Shown: one piece after another, positions 35,106-44,886 of the stretch
Position numbering within the stretch: the first letter of the stretch is position 1
Layout: every line of letters starts with the position of its first letter
Assembly (NCBI GenBank): GCA_963750065.1
Contig: CAVVPK010000009.1
Span: 1-64,000 of the forward strand
Direction of reading: 5' to 3'
Length of the DNA: 64,000 nt
Origin: CAVSRC01 sp963750065
GTDB lineage: Bacteria; Pseudomonadota; Alphaproteobacteria; Rhizobiales; Kaistiaceae
Made by a program: the position numbers and the translations under genes
The notes under the pieces: model-generated
What the model was told of the DNA's origin: nothing
The model's database searches: none
Seen by the model: the letters and a program-made list of their open reading frames with translations, nothing else

Positions 35106-36311
35106 TCAATGCGAGGCGCCGCCTTTCGCGATGCAGTCGGTCGGCGCCAGCCTGCCGGCGAAGCGGTCGGCGATCCAGTTGACCGCCTCCTTCGCGCTGA
35201 CACCGGCGATGACTTCGTGGGTGGCGCCAGGAACCGAGAAATAGCGGACGTCGACGCCCTGATCGCACAGCTTGATGGCGAAGTTCGTGGTCACCGGCGG
35301 ATCGACGATCTTGTCGGCACTGCCCTGGGCGATGAACACCGGCGGCCACTTCACCGCATGGCGAGCGGGCGTGCTCTCCGCCAGATAGCCGCTCCACGGC
35401 GCGATTTCCGTTGGGTCGCCCTTGAGGAAGCCCTTCTCGATCTGGCCATAGGCGGAGGCATCGACGAGCAGATCGGTAAAACCGGACACGCACTGCCCGC
35501 CAATCTCGCCCACCGGCTTGATAGCGTGGGCCTGCACCACCGAGGTCAGCGACGTGTCATAGACGTGTGACCAGGACCACAGGCTGAGCGCGGTGAGAAC
35601 CTGTCCGGCCGTCGTGGTGAGGTCGTCGTCGAAGAGCTGCGCCAGTTCGCTGGCCGGCGCCGCCGCGGCGATGCCGATGAGATCGAGCTCGGGCGCATAG
35701 GTCCTGGCAAGCTCGCCGGTCCACAGGGCCGCATGGCCGCCCTGCGAATGCCCCCAGACGGCAAACCGGTTGCCGCCATGGGTCAGCGTGCGCGCGGCAC
35801 GCACGGAATCGAGGACCGCCCGTCCCTCACTCACGCCCACGAGATAGGGATGCTCACCGACCGTGCCCAGCCCCGGGTAGTCGGTGGCAACCACCACATA
35901 GCCGTGCTCGACCATTTCGGTGAGGCCGGAAATCGTCGGCATGATCGCGTCGAGCAGCAGGGACGGCGCGCATTTGCGCGCCACCCCGGTGGTCGGATGC
36001 GCCCAGGCGACGATTGACCACCCCTCCCTCGGCGGCGGCTTGGTCGGCATGACGATGACGGCCGACACGGCGATCGGTTCTCCCGCGAGCCCGGTGGAGC
36101 GATAGAGCACGCGCACCGCCTCGGCGCCCCACGGCGCGCCGGAAAACGCCTCCGTGCGGATGATGCTGCCCGGCGGACCGGGCAGCATCTCCGACGAGAT
36201 CTCGTAAAAAGAATAGGAATCCGCTGATGCGGGCGATGGATTGAACCCGGCGCAGGCAAGGGCGGCAAAAAAACCACCGAGCCCGGCCAGGCGACGAATA
36301 TGAGTCAGCAT
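35106..36311 (-). CDS. Secreted lipase/alpha-beta hydrolase (secretory lipase family)
   Basis: 401 aa from ATG 36311 (GGAAGG 9 nt upstream; a GTG at 36335 is possible). Signal peptide to ~30. The nucleophile Ser is in VWGHSQGGHAALW, the acid in GSADKIVDPP and the His in PGATHEVIAG. VVVATDYPGLGTVGEHPYLVG is characteristic of the LIP/secretory lipase family. It probably hydrolyses esters or lipids in the periplasm or medium. It stands alone between oppositely oriented or distant neighbours. Confidence 0.87.
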   Translation of the reverse strand: MLTHIRRLAGLGGFFAALACAGFNPSPASADSYSFYEISSEMLPGPPGSIIRTEAFSGAPWGAEAVRVLYRSTGLAGEPIAVSAVIVMPTKPPPREGWSIVAWAHPTTGVARKCAPSLLLDAIMPTISGLTEMVEHGYVVVATDYPGLGTVGEHPYLVGVSEGRAVLDSVRAARTLTHGGNRFAVWGHSQGGHAALWTGELARTYAPELDLIGIAAAAPASELAQLFDDDLTTTAGQVLTALSLWSWSHVYDTSLTSVVQAHAIKPVGEIGGQCVSGFTDLLVDASAYGQIEKGFLKGDPTEIAPWSGYLAESTPARHAVKWPPVFIAQGSADKIVDPPVTTNFAIKLCDQGVDVRYFSVPGATHEVIAGVSAKEAVNWIADRFAGRLAPTDCIAKGGASH

Positions 36312-36428
36312 GGCAGGCAACCTTCCACCCGCCACACTAGGCCCGGCCAGCCGTCAGCCCAAGCGCCGTTCCGCCCTGGCGTTAATGCTTTGCCAATTCG
36401 GGCCTCGAAGGATAGCGGCCGCGGCCGG

Positions 36429-37412
36429 CTAGCCGCCGAGCGCCCCCTGCTCCGCGCAGATACGGTCCATCAGCGGGTCGAGCGCATCCGGCACCTCATC
36501 GGCGGTCGCATCGCGCACCTTGAAGTGGGCGATCAACTCTTCGAGGATCGTCGGCAGGTCGTCGGCGCAGGTGAAATCGCCGGCAACGCGCTTCACCTTG
36601 CTGTTGTCGAACAGCGCCGACCACGCCTTGTCGCCGACAAGCGGCCCCTCCCACTCCTTGTTGTAGCGGACCAGCGTATCGGTCGGCACATGGACGATCC
36701 TGGCCTCCACCCCGAGTGCCTCAGCGATCGCGTGGGTGATCTCGTCCCAGGTGAAACCGCGATCGCCGGTGATCTGGAAATCCTCGCCGAGCGCTTGTCC
36801 GTTGCCGAGGAGCTTGACGAAGGGCACGGCAAAATCGGCCGAGCGCGTCACCGTCCATAGCGAATGGCCATCGCCATGGACGATCACCGGCGCGCCGCGC
36901 AACATCCGCCGGGCAACTGCATCGTTGTCGCCGATGGCCAGCGGCAGGCCGGTGCGCACCGTGTGGCTCGGCCGCACGATGGTCCACGGCAGCGCCGACT
37001 GGTCGCGCAGCATGGTCTCGCAGGCGATCTTGGCCTGGCTGTAGGGCCAGTAAGGGTTCACCAGCGGCGTCTTCTCGGTGATGACGTAGTGCTGCGCGGG
37101 CTTTTGATAGGCCGAGGCCGAGGAGATGAAGACGTACTGGCCGGTCTTGCCGGTGAAGGCGGCGATATCCTTCTTCATCTGCGCCGCCGTATAGGCGCGG
37201 AACTGGCAGACAACGTCGAACTTGCGTTCGCCGAGCTCGGCATAGGTCGCCGCGTCGTCCATGTCGCCCACGATCACGGATACGCCCGCCGGCAGCGCCA
37301 CGTCCGTCTGCCCGCGATTGAGTACGCTGACCGCATGGCCGGCGGCCACCGCCTCATGCACGCAGGGCAGCGAGATCTGGCCCGTGCCGCCGATGAAGAG
37401 AATACTTGCCAT
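36429..37412 (-). CDS. NAD-dependent epimerase/dehydratase family protein (extended SDR)
   Basis: 327 aa. Cofactor-binding FIGGTGQISLPCVHEA at the N-terminus, with GGTGxIS in place of the usual GGxGxxG, as in isoflavone-reductase-like and plant CSP41-type SDRs. The catalytic pair is in YWPYSQAKIACE (Tyr-x3-Lys), with Ser in FISSASAY. It probably reduces or epimerises a sugar or small metabolite; the substrate is unknown. It sits 37 bp after the M3 peptidase stop on the same strand. Confidence 0.83.
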   Translation of the reverse strand: MASILFIGGTGQISLPCVHEAVAAGHAVSVLNRGQTDVALPAGVSVIVGDMDDAATYAELGERKFDVVCQFRAYTAAQMKKDIAAFTGKTGQYVFISSASAYQKPAQHYVITEKTPLVNPYWPYSQAKIACETMLRDQSALPWTIVRPSHTVRTGLPLAIGDNDAVARRMLRGAPVIVHGDGHSLWTVTRSADFAVPFVKLLGNGQALGEDFQITGDRGFTWDEITHAIAEALGVEARIVHVPTDTLVRYNKEWEGPLVGDKAWSALFDNSKVKRVAGDFTCADDLPTILEELIAHFKVRDATADEVPDALDPLMDRICAEQGALGG

Positions 37413-37449
37413 GGGGATGGTTCCTCCGGGAGGTGAGTCTGGTTGTTAG

Positions 37450-39483
37450 TCAGTCGGCGAGCCCGCGCTTCCTGAGCAGCGGTTCGGTCGACGGCATGCG
37501 CCCTCGGAAGGCAGCATAGGCTTCGGCCGGGTCGCGCCGGTAGCCGGCCGAATAGATGGCGTCGTGCAGCCGCCCGGCGGTTTTGGGATCGAAGATGTCG
37601 CCGGCTTCGACAAAGGCCTCGAAGGCGTCGGCGTCAAGCACTTCCGACCACAGATAGCTGTAATAGCCCGAGGCATAGCCGTCGCCCGAAAAGATATGCT
37701 GGAAGTGCGGCGTGCGGTGACGCATCACCACCGTCTCCGGCATATGGATGCGCTTGAGCGCCTCGCGCTCGAAGGCAAGCACATCGACATCGTCGGTATC
37801 GACGGTGAGGTGCAGGTCGAGGTCGACCAGTGCCGAGGCGGCATATTCGACCGTGGCGAAACCCTGGTTGAACCTCCGCGCTGCCAGCACCTTTTCCAAC
37901 AGCGCCTCCGGCATTGGCTGGCCGGTCTCGGCATGGAGCGCGAAGCGGCGCAGCACCTCGGGCTGCTCCAGCCAGTGCTCATAGAGCTGCGAGGGCAGCT
38001 CGACGAAATCGCGCGCCACGGACGTGCCGGAGATCAGCGGATAGGTCACGTCCGACAGCAGGCCGTGCAGGGCATGGCCGAACTCGTGGAAGAGCGTGCG
38101 CGCATCCTCGAACGAGATCAGCGTCTGCCTGCCGTCTGCCGCCTTGGCGAAGTTCATCGTGTTCAAGACGATCGGGCGCACCTCGCCGTCGAGCTTGTGC
38201 TGGTCGCGGAGGCCCGACATCCAGGCGCCGCTGCGCTTTGAGGACCGCGCGAAATAGTCGGCGAGGAAGAGGCCGACGAATCTGTCGTCCTTGCCGGTTA
38301 CCCGCCAGGCGCGCACCTCCGGCCGGTAGAGCGTCAGGCCCTTCAGTTCCTCGAAGGCGAGGCCGAACAGCCGGTGCGCCACATCGAAGGCGGCGGCGAC
38401 CACATTGTCGAGTTGAAGATAGGGTTCCAGCTCCGCCTCGTCGAAATCGAACTCGGCCTTGCGCCGGCGCTCGGCATAATGGCGCCAGTCCCACGGGGCG
38501 AGGCGGAAATTGTTGCCCTCGGCGGCGACCATCGCCTGCAGCGCCTGCTCTTCGCTCGCCACCCGGCGGAGCGCCGGCTCCCACACGGCGTTGAGAAGCT
38601 CGGCCACCGCCTCCGGCGTCTTGGCCATCGAGTCGGCCAGCTTGAAATGGGCGAATGTCTTGTAGCCCAGCAGCCGCGCCCGCTCGTTGCGCAGCCGAAT
38701 GGTCTCGGCGATCAGCGCCGCGTTTTCCGCCTCTCCGCGCTTCACCCAGGCCTGGAACGCCTTTTCGCGGAGATCCCGGCGGGTGGAGAACTGCAGGAAC
38801 GGCTCGATCGAGGAGCGCGACAGCGTGACGACGTATTTGCCCTCAAGGCCGCGCTCGCGCGCCGCTTCGGCGGCCGCCGAGCGCACCAATTCCGGCAGGC
38901 CGTCGAGATCGTCTTCGTCCAGCACCAGATGGAAGCCGTTCTCGGCGGCAAGCACGTTCTGGCTGAACTCTGTGCCGAGCGCCGCCAGCCGCTCGCCGAT
39001 TTCGGCAAGCCGCGTCTTGCCGGCCTCGGAAAGCGCCGCACCGGCGCGCACGAAGATGGTGTGGGTGCGGTCGAGCACCTGGCGCTGCTCTGCGTCGAGG
39101 CCGAGCCCGTCGCGGTTCTCCCACAGCGCATCGACACGGGCAAACAGCGCCGCGTTCAGGTAGATCGCGTTACCGTGGCGAGAGAGCAGCGGCGCAATAT
39201 CGCGCTCCACCGCCTGCAGCGCCTCGTTGGTGTCGGCCGAAGCAAGGTGGAAGAAGACCGCGGCCACCCGTTCGAGATCGAAGCCGCTCACCTCCAGCGC
39301 CCGGATCGTATTGGCGAAGCTCGGCGTCTCCGGCGACTGCGCGATCTGCTCAACCGCCTGCATTTGCGCCGCCATGGTGGCGTCGAAGGCCGGGCGGAAG
39401 TGCTCGGGCCTGATGCGGCCGAAGGGCGGCAGGCCGAGGCCCTCCCACGGGGCAAGAAGCGGGTTGTCGCTGGGCAAGGTCAT
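37450..39483 (-). CDS. M3 family metallopeptidase (peptidyl-dipeptidase Dcp/oligopeptidase A-like)
   Basis: 677 aa, full family length. The zinc-binding motif FHEFGHALHGLLSD lies near residue 465, with the third ligand Glu in SQLYEHWL ... VARDFVELPSQ. FSTRRDLREKAFQAWVKRGE and FGYYSYLWSEVLDADAFEAF-like text (GYYSYLWSEVLDADAF) fit the Dcp/PrlC group. No signal peptide, so cytoplasmic breakdown of short peptides. It follows the S41 peptidase by 77 bp. Confidence 0.93.
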   Translation of the reverse strand: MTLPSDNPLLAPWEGLGLPPFGRIRPEHFRPAFDATMAAQMQAVEQIAQSPETPSFANTIRALEVSGFDLERVAAVFFHLASADTNEALQAVERDIAPLLSRHGNAIYLNAALFARVDALWENRDGLGLDAEQRQVLDRTHTIFVRAGAALSEAGKTRLAEIGERLAALGTEFSQNVLAAENGFHLVLDEDDLDGLPELVRSAAAEAARERGLEGKYVVTLSRSSIEPFLQFSTRRDLREKAFQAWVKRGEAENAALIAETIRLRNERARLLGYKTFAHFKLADSMAKTPEAVAELLNAVWEPALRRVASEEQALQAMVAAEGNNFRLAPWDWRHYAERRRKAEFDFDEAELEPYLQLDNVVAAAFDVAHRLFGLAFEELKGLTLYRPEVRAWRVTGKDDRFVGLFLADYFARSSKRSGAWMSGLRDQHKLDGEVRPIVLNTMNFAKAADGRQTLISFEDARTLFHEFGHALHGLLSDVTYPLISGTSVARDFVELPSQLYEHWLEQPEVLRRFALHAETGQPMPEALLEKVLAARRFNQGFATVEYAASALVDLDLHLTVDTDDVDVLAFEREALKRIHMPETVVMRHRTPHFQHIFSGDGYASGYYSYLWSEVLDADAFEAFVEAGDIFDPKTAGRLHDAIYSAGYRRDPAEAYAAFRGRMPSTEPLLRKRGLAD

Positions 39484-39560
39484 GGGCGGGTCCGGGGCGG
39501 CAGGAGAGAAGGAAGGACGCCTGATATAGCGTCCCTGCGCCGCGCTTTGTAGTCCGCCGC

Positions 39561-40823
39561 TCAGTTCACCCCGCCGCCCTCCTCCGCCAGGCGCGCGGCC
39601 ATCAGCGCCGTGGCAGCATCGCGCTGCGGGTCGCGGCCGGCGGCGTAGCGCACGTCGAAGGGCACCGCGACATCGGGCTCAACCGGATTGCCCTCCAGGT
39701 GCTTTCCGTCGACCAGCACGTCCGCCACCGCGAGTTCCAGCAGGCTGTTGTCGGGCAGAAGATAGGCTGTGCCGGCCAGGACGTTTCCGGCGGTCGGTGC
39801 GCCGACCATCGGCACCCCGTTCTTCTTCAGCGAATAGGCGAGCACCTCCATGCCGCTGCGCGTGCCGCCGTCGATGATCGCCACCACCGGCTTATGCCAG
39901 CGGAAGGTGACGATGTTGCGCGTTCCGTCGCGGTTCACGCCCACCATGTCGGCGGCACCGCCGACGAAGGTCTCGGCCGCGTCTCCCGGCGCCCCGCCCC
40001 ATTTGCTCCTCAGATCGAGCACCAGCCCGTCGACGTCCTTCAACCGCCCATTGCCGAGTTCGTCGTAGAGGATGCTGGTCACCTCTTCGCGCGTATAGGC
40101 CCACAGGCGGATATAGCCGATGCGCTTGCCGCCCTGGTCGAGGCGCTTGACGCTGTCCGAGATCGCCTGGACGAAGAGGTCGCCCGGCTGGATCTCGGCA
40201 ACCGGCACGTCGATGGCAATCGGCTCGGCATCCGCCGCGCGCCGCACCATGAGATGCGCCGTTCCCCCGGCCTTGCCGCGGAACGATCCGATCTCGGCGA
40301 AGGGCTGACCGTCGACCGAGACGATCTCGTCGCCGGTCAGGAGGCCGGCCTTGGCGGCCGGGCCGCCGTCGTAGACGTGGGTGACGAAGCGCTTGCCGCC
40401 GATCTCGGCGCTGGCGATGCCGATGCCGGCATAGGTCACTTTTCCGCGCGGCGGGAACAGCCGGCGCATGTCCTGGCGGATCGCGAAGCGGAAGACGTCC
40501 GCCAGTTCGTAATAGTCCACCTGGTCTTGCGTGTAGCGCCCGGTATGGGAGGCATGCAGGCTGCCGAGGACGAAGGCGACCGTGTCGCCGACCAGCGCCG
40601 GATCGGCGTCCTTGAAGTCGGGCATCTGGCTGACCGCCAACGCCGCCGCCTGGTTGAATTTTGGCAGCGCTGCGGTCGAGAAGAAATGCTCGTTGACGAT
40701 ATCGACCGTGCGATCGAACACCGGATTGCCGGAATGCGGCGGCGCCTCGGCCGCGGCCGGGACCGCGAATCCGGCCGGAACGAGGACGAGCAGCGCGGCA
40801 AGCGCGTGCAGATGTCTGATCAT
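39561..40823 (-). CDS. S41 family carboxy-terminal peptidase with PDZ domain, exported
   Basis: 420 aa from ATG 40823. Signal peptide to ~25 (VPAAAEA). N-terminal helical part, a PDZ domain (YAGIGIASAEIGGKRFVTHVYDGGPAAKAGLLTGDEIVSVDGQPFAE, ~115-165), then the S41 core (RIGYIRLWAYTREEV; DGLVLDLRSKWGGAPGDA; the nucleophile Ser in DGGTRSGMEVLAYSLK). It cleaves periplasmic proteins near their C-termini. Pairing with the downstream M3 peptidase on the same strand may be incidental. Confidence 0.88.
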   Translation of the reverse strand: MIRHLHALAALLVLVPAGFAVPAAAEAPPHSGNPVFDRTVDIVNEHFFSTAALPKFNQAAALAVSQMPDFKDADPALVGDTVAFVLGSLHASHTGRYTQDQVDYYELADVFRFAIRQDMRRLFPPRGKVTYAGIGIASAEIGGKRFVTHVYDGGPAAKAGLLTGDEIVSVDGQPFAEIGSFRGKAGGTAHLMVRRAADAEPIAIDVPVAEIQPGDLFVQAISDSVKRLDQGGKRIGYIRLWAYTREEVTSILYDELGNGRLKDVDGLVLDLRSKWGGAPGDAAETFVGGAADMVGVNRDGTRNIVTFRWHKPVVAIIDGGTRSGMEVLAYSLKKNGVPMVGAPTAGNVLAGTAYLLPDNSLLELAVADVLVDGKHLEGNPVEPDVAVPFDVRYAAGRDPQRDAATALMAARLAEEGGGVN

Positions 40824-40971
40824 GAACAGGTTCCCTCCCGGCAGCCTCACGGGCGAAACCTAGGGGCGGAAAATGGCGGGCCAAGGGCCGGCGGGTTGAC
40901 TTGGGAGGCCGATTGCCGCCAATCACGGGCTCGATAGACCCGCGACGATTTCCCAGCCAAGGAGAGCAGCG

Positions 40972-42408
40972 ATGGCGGACTGGCCCGTCTATGGCAAGAT
41001 CGACGGTCCCATCGTCATGATCGGCTTCGGCTCGATCGGCCGGGGTACCCTGCCGCTGATCGAGCGCCATTTCGATTTCGACAGGTCGCGCATGGTGGTC
41101 ATCGCTCCGGACGACGCCGCCCGCGCCCTGCTCGACGAAAAGGGCATCCGCTTCGTCCATGTCGGCCTGACGCCAGAGAACTACCGCGCGGTGATGACGC
41201 CGTTGTTGACCGAAGGCGGCGGCACCGGCTTCTGCGTCAACCTGTCGGTGGATACCTCGTCGCTGGAACTCATGCGCCTGTGCCGCGAGCTCGGCGTTCC
41301 CTACATCGACACGGTGGTCGAGCCCTGGCCGGGCTTCTATTTCGACACCGCGGCGGAAGCCGAAGCGCGCACCAACAACGCGCTGAGGACCACGGTACGC
41401 GACGAGAAGGCGAAGACCCCGGGCGGCACCACCGCCGTCTCCTGCTGCGGCGCCAATCCCGGCATGGTCTCCTGGTTCGTCAAACATGCGCTGGTCAATC
41501 TGGCGACGGATCTCGGCCACCCCTTCGATGAACCGGGGCCGGCCGACCGCGAAGCCTGGGCACGGCTGATGCGCGACCTCGGCGTCAAGGGCATCCACAT
41601 CGCCGAACGCGACACGCAGCGTTCGATGAAGCCCAAGCCGCGCGACGTCTTCGTCAACACCTGGTCGGTGGAAGGCTTCGTGTCGGAAGGCATGCAGCCG
41701 GCCGAGATGGGCTGGGGCACGCACGAGAAGTGGCTGCCGGAGAACGGCCGGCTGCACAAGCTCGGCGCCAGGGCCGGCGCCTATCTGCTGCAGCCCGGCG
41801 CCAATACAAGGGTCAGGACCTGGTGCCCGACGCCGGGCGCGCAATACGGTTTCCTCGTCACCCACAACGAGTCGATCTCGATCGCCGACTATTTCACGCT
41901 TGTTGACGGCGACACCGTCGTCTACCGGCCGACATGCCATTATGCCTATCACCCGGCCAACGACGCCGTGCTGTCGCTGCATGAAGTCTTCGGCAGCGGC
42001 GAACTGCACGAGAAGGCCGAGCACATCCTCGCAGAGGACGAAATCGTCGACGGCATCGACGAGCTCGGCGTTCTCCTCTACGGCCACGCGAAAAATGCCT
42101 ACTGGTTCGGCTCGCAGCTTTCCATCGAGGAGACCCGCGTCTTGGCGCCCTATCAGAACGCCACGGGCCTGCAGGTGACCTCGGCGGTGCTCGCCGGCAT
42201 GGTGTGGGCGCTGGAGAACCCGAACGCCGGCATCGTCGAGGCCGACGAGATGGATTACCGCCGCTGTCTCGCGGTGCAGTTACCCTATCTCGGCCCGGTC
42301 AAGGGCCATTATACCGACTGGACGCCGCTCACCGGCCGCCCGGCTTTGTTCCCCGAGGACATCGACGCGAGCGACGCCTGGCAGTTCCGCAACGTGCTGG
42401 TGCACTGA
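40972..42408 (+). CDS. hss: Homospermidine synthase
   Basis: 478 aa, the usual size. It opens with NAD-binding IVMIGFGSIGRGTLPLIERH (~14-33), then NLSVDTSSLELMRLCRELGVPYIDTVVEPWPG and PGGTTAVSCCGANPGMVSWFVK, all characteristic of bacterial NAD-dependent Hss. It condenses two putrescines to sym-homospermidine with release of ammonia. It has its own promoter region (divergent from the S41 peptidase). Together with the ornithine decarboxylase at 31852 it completes a short polyamine route. Confidence 0.95.
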   Translation: MADWPVYGKIDGPIVMIGFGSIGRGTLPLIERHFDFDRSRMVVIAPDDAARALLDEKGIRFVHVGLTPENYRAVMTPLLTEGGGTGFCVNLSVDTSSLELMRLCRELGVPYIDTVVEPWPGFYFDTAAEAEARTNNALRTTVRDEKAKTPGGTTAVSCCGANPGMVSWFVKHALVNLATDLGHPFDEPGPADREAWARLMRDLGVKGIHIAERDTQRSMKPKPRDVFVNTWSVEGFVSEGMQPAEMGWGTHEKWLPENGRLHKLGARAGAYLLQPGANTRVRTWCPTPGAQYGFLVTHNESISIADYFTLVDGDTVVYRPTCHYAYHPANDAVLSLHEVFGSGELHEKAEHILAEDEIVDGIDELGVLLYGHAKNAYWFGSQLSIEETRVLAPYQNATGLQVTSAVLAGMVWALENPNAGIVEADEMDYRRCLAVQLPYLGPVKGHYTDWTPLTGRPALFPEDIDASDAWQFRNVLVH

Positions 42409-42426
42409 GCCCGGGTTTGGCTCCGA

Positions 42427-43722
42427 TCAGCCCTGGAGCCGGCCGGTGCTAGGCCGGCCGGGCGCAATATCCGTCATCCCGCCGGCGCCACGCACGCGGT
42501 CGCGCCCGTCGGCCTTGGCGGCATAGAGGCGCAGGTCGGCGGTCTCGAACAGCGACTTGAGATCGGCGCCGTCGTCCGGCGCCGTGGCGACGCCGATGCT
42601 GATGGTGATCGGCGTTTCGATACCGGCAATCGACAGATTCGCAATGGCCAGCCGCAGGCGCTCGGCCGCCAGCACCGCGGCGGCATGCGGCAGTCCCTGG
42701 CAGAGCACGATGAATTCCTCGCCGCCATAGCGATAGACGCTGTCGCCCTCGCGCGTCGCCATGTCCAGCTCGTGCGCAATCAGGCGCAGCGCCTCGTCGC
42801 CGATCGCGTGGCCGTAGCAGTCGTTGATGTCCTTGAAATGATCGACGTCGACGACCAGCAGGCTCACCGGCCGCGCCGAGCCCGCCATCAGCAGCTCCCG
42901 CGGGCCCTCGCGGTCGAAGCGGCCGCGATCGAACAGCCCGGTCAGCGCATCGTAGCCGGTCTGGCGCAGGAGCGCCTCGTAGCGCTGGCGATAGGTCAGC
43001 GTCTCGAAGACATCACCCACCCGGCGCCGGGTCAGGCGCCCGCCTTCGCCGAAGCGCAGGTAAAGCCCGGCGAACAGCGCATAGACGGCAGCCGCGCCCA
43101 TCTTGGCGGCCCAGCCGCCATAGAGCACTTCCATCGGCGCGCCGACGTAGAAATGCAGTGCGGTGAAGAAACCGATCTGGTCGAAGGTCAGCACCGCCGC
43201 CGTACTGATCAGGATGCGCGGTATCACCCAATTGCCCAGCCACACCGCCGAGCGCTCGTAGAGGAGAATGATGAGGATCGAATCGACGAAGAGCAGCGTC
43301 GTGCCCCACACCATCAGCCAGCCGGTCTGGTCGAGGAACGAGAGATTGGGGATCTGGCCCGGCACGGCCACCGGCATGTGCGCGCGAAGCAGAAGCACCA
43401 TGGTCACAATCAGCAAGTTGGCGAGAAACAACCCGTAGATCGGCTGGCGCACGACCGCCGCATCCTCACGGATATAGACCAGGAGCAGCATGACCAGCTT
43501 GCCGGAGAAGAGCACGATCGACCCCGGAGAAACGACGAAGCCGCCGAGTATGGGAACGTAGAGAACCGCGGCGAGATAGGTCTCGAGGAAGTGCATCGTG
43601 CCCAGCGCGGCGAAGAAGACGCCGATGCCGACGCGGTTGCGCGCCCGGAACAGGGCGGTCATGACGACGAAATAGAGCACCGCCTCGGCAATGAGCAGGA
43701 CGGTGTTGTTCAGCTCACCCAT
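42427..43722 (-). CDS. Diguanylate cyclase with N-terminal membrane sensor
   Basis: 431 aa from ATG 43722. Seven or eight membrane helices occupy residues ~5-225 (for example LVMLLLVYIREDAA; LLIVTMVLLLRAHMP). The C-terminal GGDEF domain has DVDHFKDINDCYGHAIGDEAL, the active-site motif GGEEF and, five residues before it, a REGD inhibitory (RxxD) site. It should make c-di-GMP with product feedback. The input sensed by the membrane part is unknown; it does not match a MASE domain that I can name. It converges on hss. Confidence 0.9.
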   Translation of the reverse strand: MGELNNTVLLIAEAVLYFVVMTALFRARNRVGIGVFFAALGTMHFLETYLAAVLYVPILGGFVVSPGSIVLFSGKLVMLLLVYIREDAAVVRQPIYGLFLANLLIVTMVLLLRAHMPVAVPGQIPNLSFLDQTGWLMVWGTTLLFVDSILIILLYERSAVWLGNWVIPRILISTAAVLTFDQIGFFTALHFYVGAPMEVLYGGWAAKMGAAAVYALFAGLYLRFGEGGRLTRRRVGDVFETLTYRQRYEALLRQTGYDALTGLFDRGRFDREGPRELLMAGSARPVSLLVVDVDHFKDINDCYGHAIGDEALRLIAHELDMATREGDSVYRYGGEEFIVLCQGLPHAAAVLAAERLRLAIANLSIAGIETPITISIGVATAPDDGADLKSLFETADLRLYAAKADGRDRVRGAGGMTDIAPGRPSTGRLQG

Positions 43723-43884
43723 GCCAGTCCGTACTAAGATTGATTCGCAACAATCGCCCAAATTAACCGGCGGCGGTTACCAAGACGTGGATGCGATCCT
43801 CGACAGGTCGGGCAATCGGCAGGCACAACACCCGGCCAGTACGATGGGCTTTCCCGGCAGTCGATGACCGGTCGCGGGGCGTGT

Positions 43885-44865
43885 TCAGGAGGCGGTGAGA
43901 TCGACGATGCCGGCGGCGCCTTCTTCGGTGCCGAAGGCAAGGTGGGTGCCGGCTGCGTTCCAGGCCAGCGCCGAGATCGGGCCGTCCCCTGGACGGCGCA
44001 GCAGCGCCTCCTGCTGGTCGCCGAAGCGCACGGCCAGCACCATGCCGTCGTGATAGCCGATCGCCACGATCTCTTCGCTCGGGTGGCAGGCGACGCGGGT
44101 GACCAGTTCCTCGCGCGCGCCGAGCTGCAGCGGTTGGCGGCCCATCGGTCCGTCCTTGTAGTGGAACGGCCACAGGATCGCGGCATTGGCACCGGACGAG
44201 GCCAGGAACCGCCCCTTGAGAGACCATGACAGCGAGCGCGGCTTGGCCGGATAGCCGGTCATGCGCATGTCGCGCCCGTCGTCGAGGCGCCAGCCATGCA
44301 GCGCGTTCTCCTGCATGACGGTGACCAGGTTGCGCCCGTCGGGCGAGAAGGCGACGCCGATATGGGCGCCCTTCCAGGCAAACGACGTCGGCTCGGCCTC
44401 GGTGCCGGCCCACCACAGGGTGACGCCCTCATAGCGGGCGACGGCGAGCCGCAGGCCCTTGGGCGCAAACGCGATGCCGCCCACCGCACGGGCATGGTCG
44501 AAGGTGCGCTCGCGCCCGTCCGGGAGCCGCACGAAAGCCTGGCGGCCGACAGCGAAGCCGACCGTACCGGCCGGACCGGCGGCGACATGGTCGATCCACT
44601 TGCGCGGGCGCTCGGCAAGCTTGGTCACCGTGCCGGCCGCATCGACCGAAGCGACCAGCCCGTCGTCGCCGCCGGTAATCAGCGCCTTGCCGTCGAGCGA
44701 GGGCGTGGCGGCGAGAATGGCGCCCGCATGGACGCGCGTTTCTTCCGCAGCCGGGCCGGAGGCGCGGCGCACGGTGCCGTCGCCGAGCGCATAGACCGCC
44801 GTCTCGCCGAGAAAGGCGGTCTCGACGACGAAGGCGGCGAAGGGGAAATCCTGGATGGTGGGCAT
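43885..44865 (-). CDS. WD40-repeat protein
   Basis: 326 aa, made of about seven beta-propeller blades: repeats such as GAILAATPSLDGKALITGGDDG, GIAFAPKGLRLAVARYEGVTLW, GVAFSPDGRNLVTVMQENALHGW, SWSLKGRFLASSGANAAILW and RVACHPSEEIVAIGYHDG. No enzyme motif; probably a scaffold or binding protein. It follows the PLP decarboxylase by 21 bp. From memory, a COG0523 GTPase and a WD40 gene are neighbours in several Hyphomicrobiales, which would fit the GTPase located upstream here. Confidence 0.83.
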   Translation of the reverse strand: MPTIQDFPFAAFVVETAFLGETAVYALGDGTVRRASGPAAEETRVHAGAILAATPSLDGKALITGGDDGLVASVDAAGTVTKLAERPRKWIDHVAAGPAGTVGFAVGRQAFVRLPDGRERTFDHARAVGGIAFAPKGLRLAVARYEGVTLWWAGTEAEPTSFAWKGAHIGVAFSPDGRNLVTVMQENALHGWRLDDGRDMRMTGYPAKPRSLSWSLKGRFLASSGANAAILWPFHYKDGPMGRQPLQLGAREELVTRVACHPSEEIVAIGYHDGMVLAVRFGDQQEALLRRPGDGPISALAWNAAGTHLAFGTEEGAAGIVDLTAS

Positions 44866-44886
44866 CAGTTGAACGTCGAATTTGAC

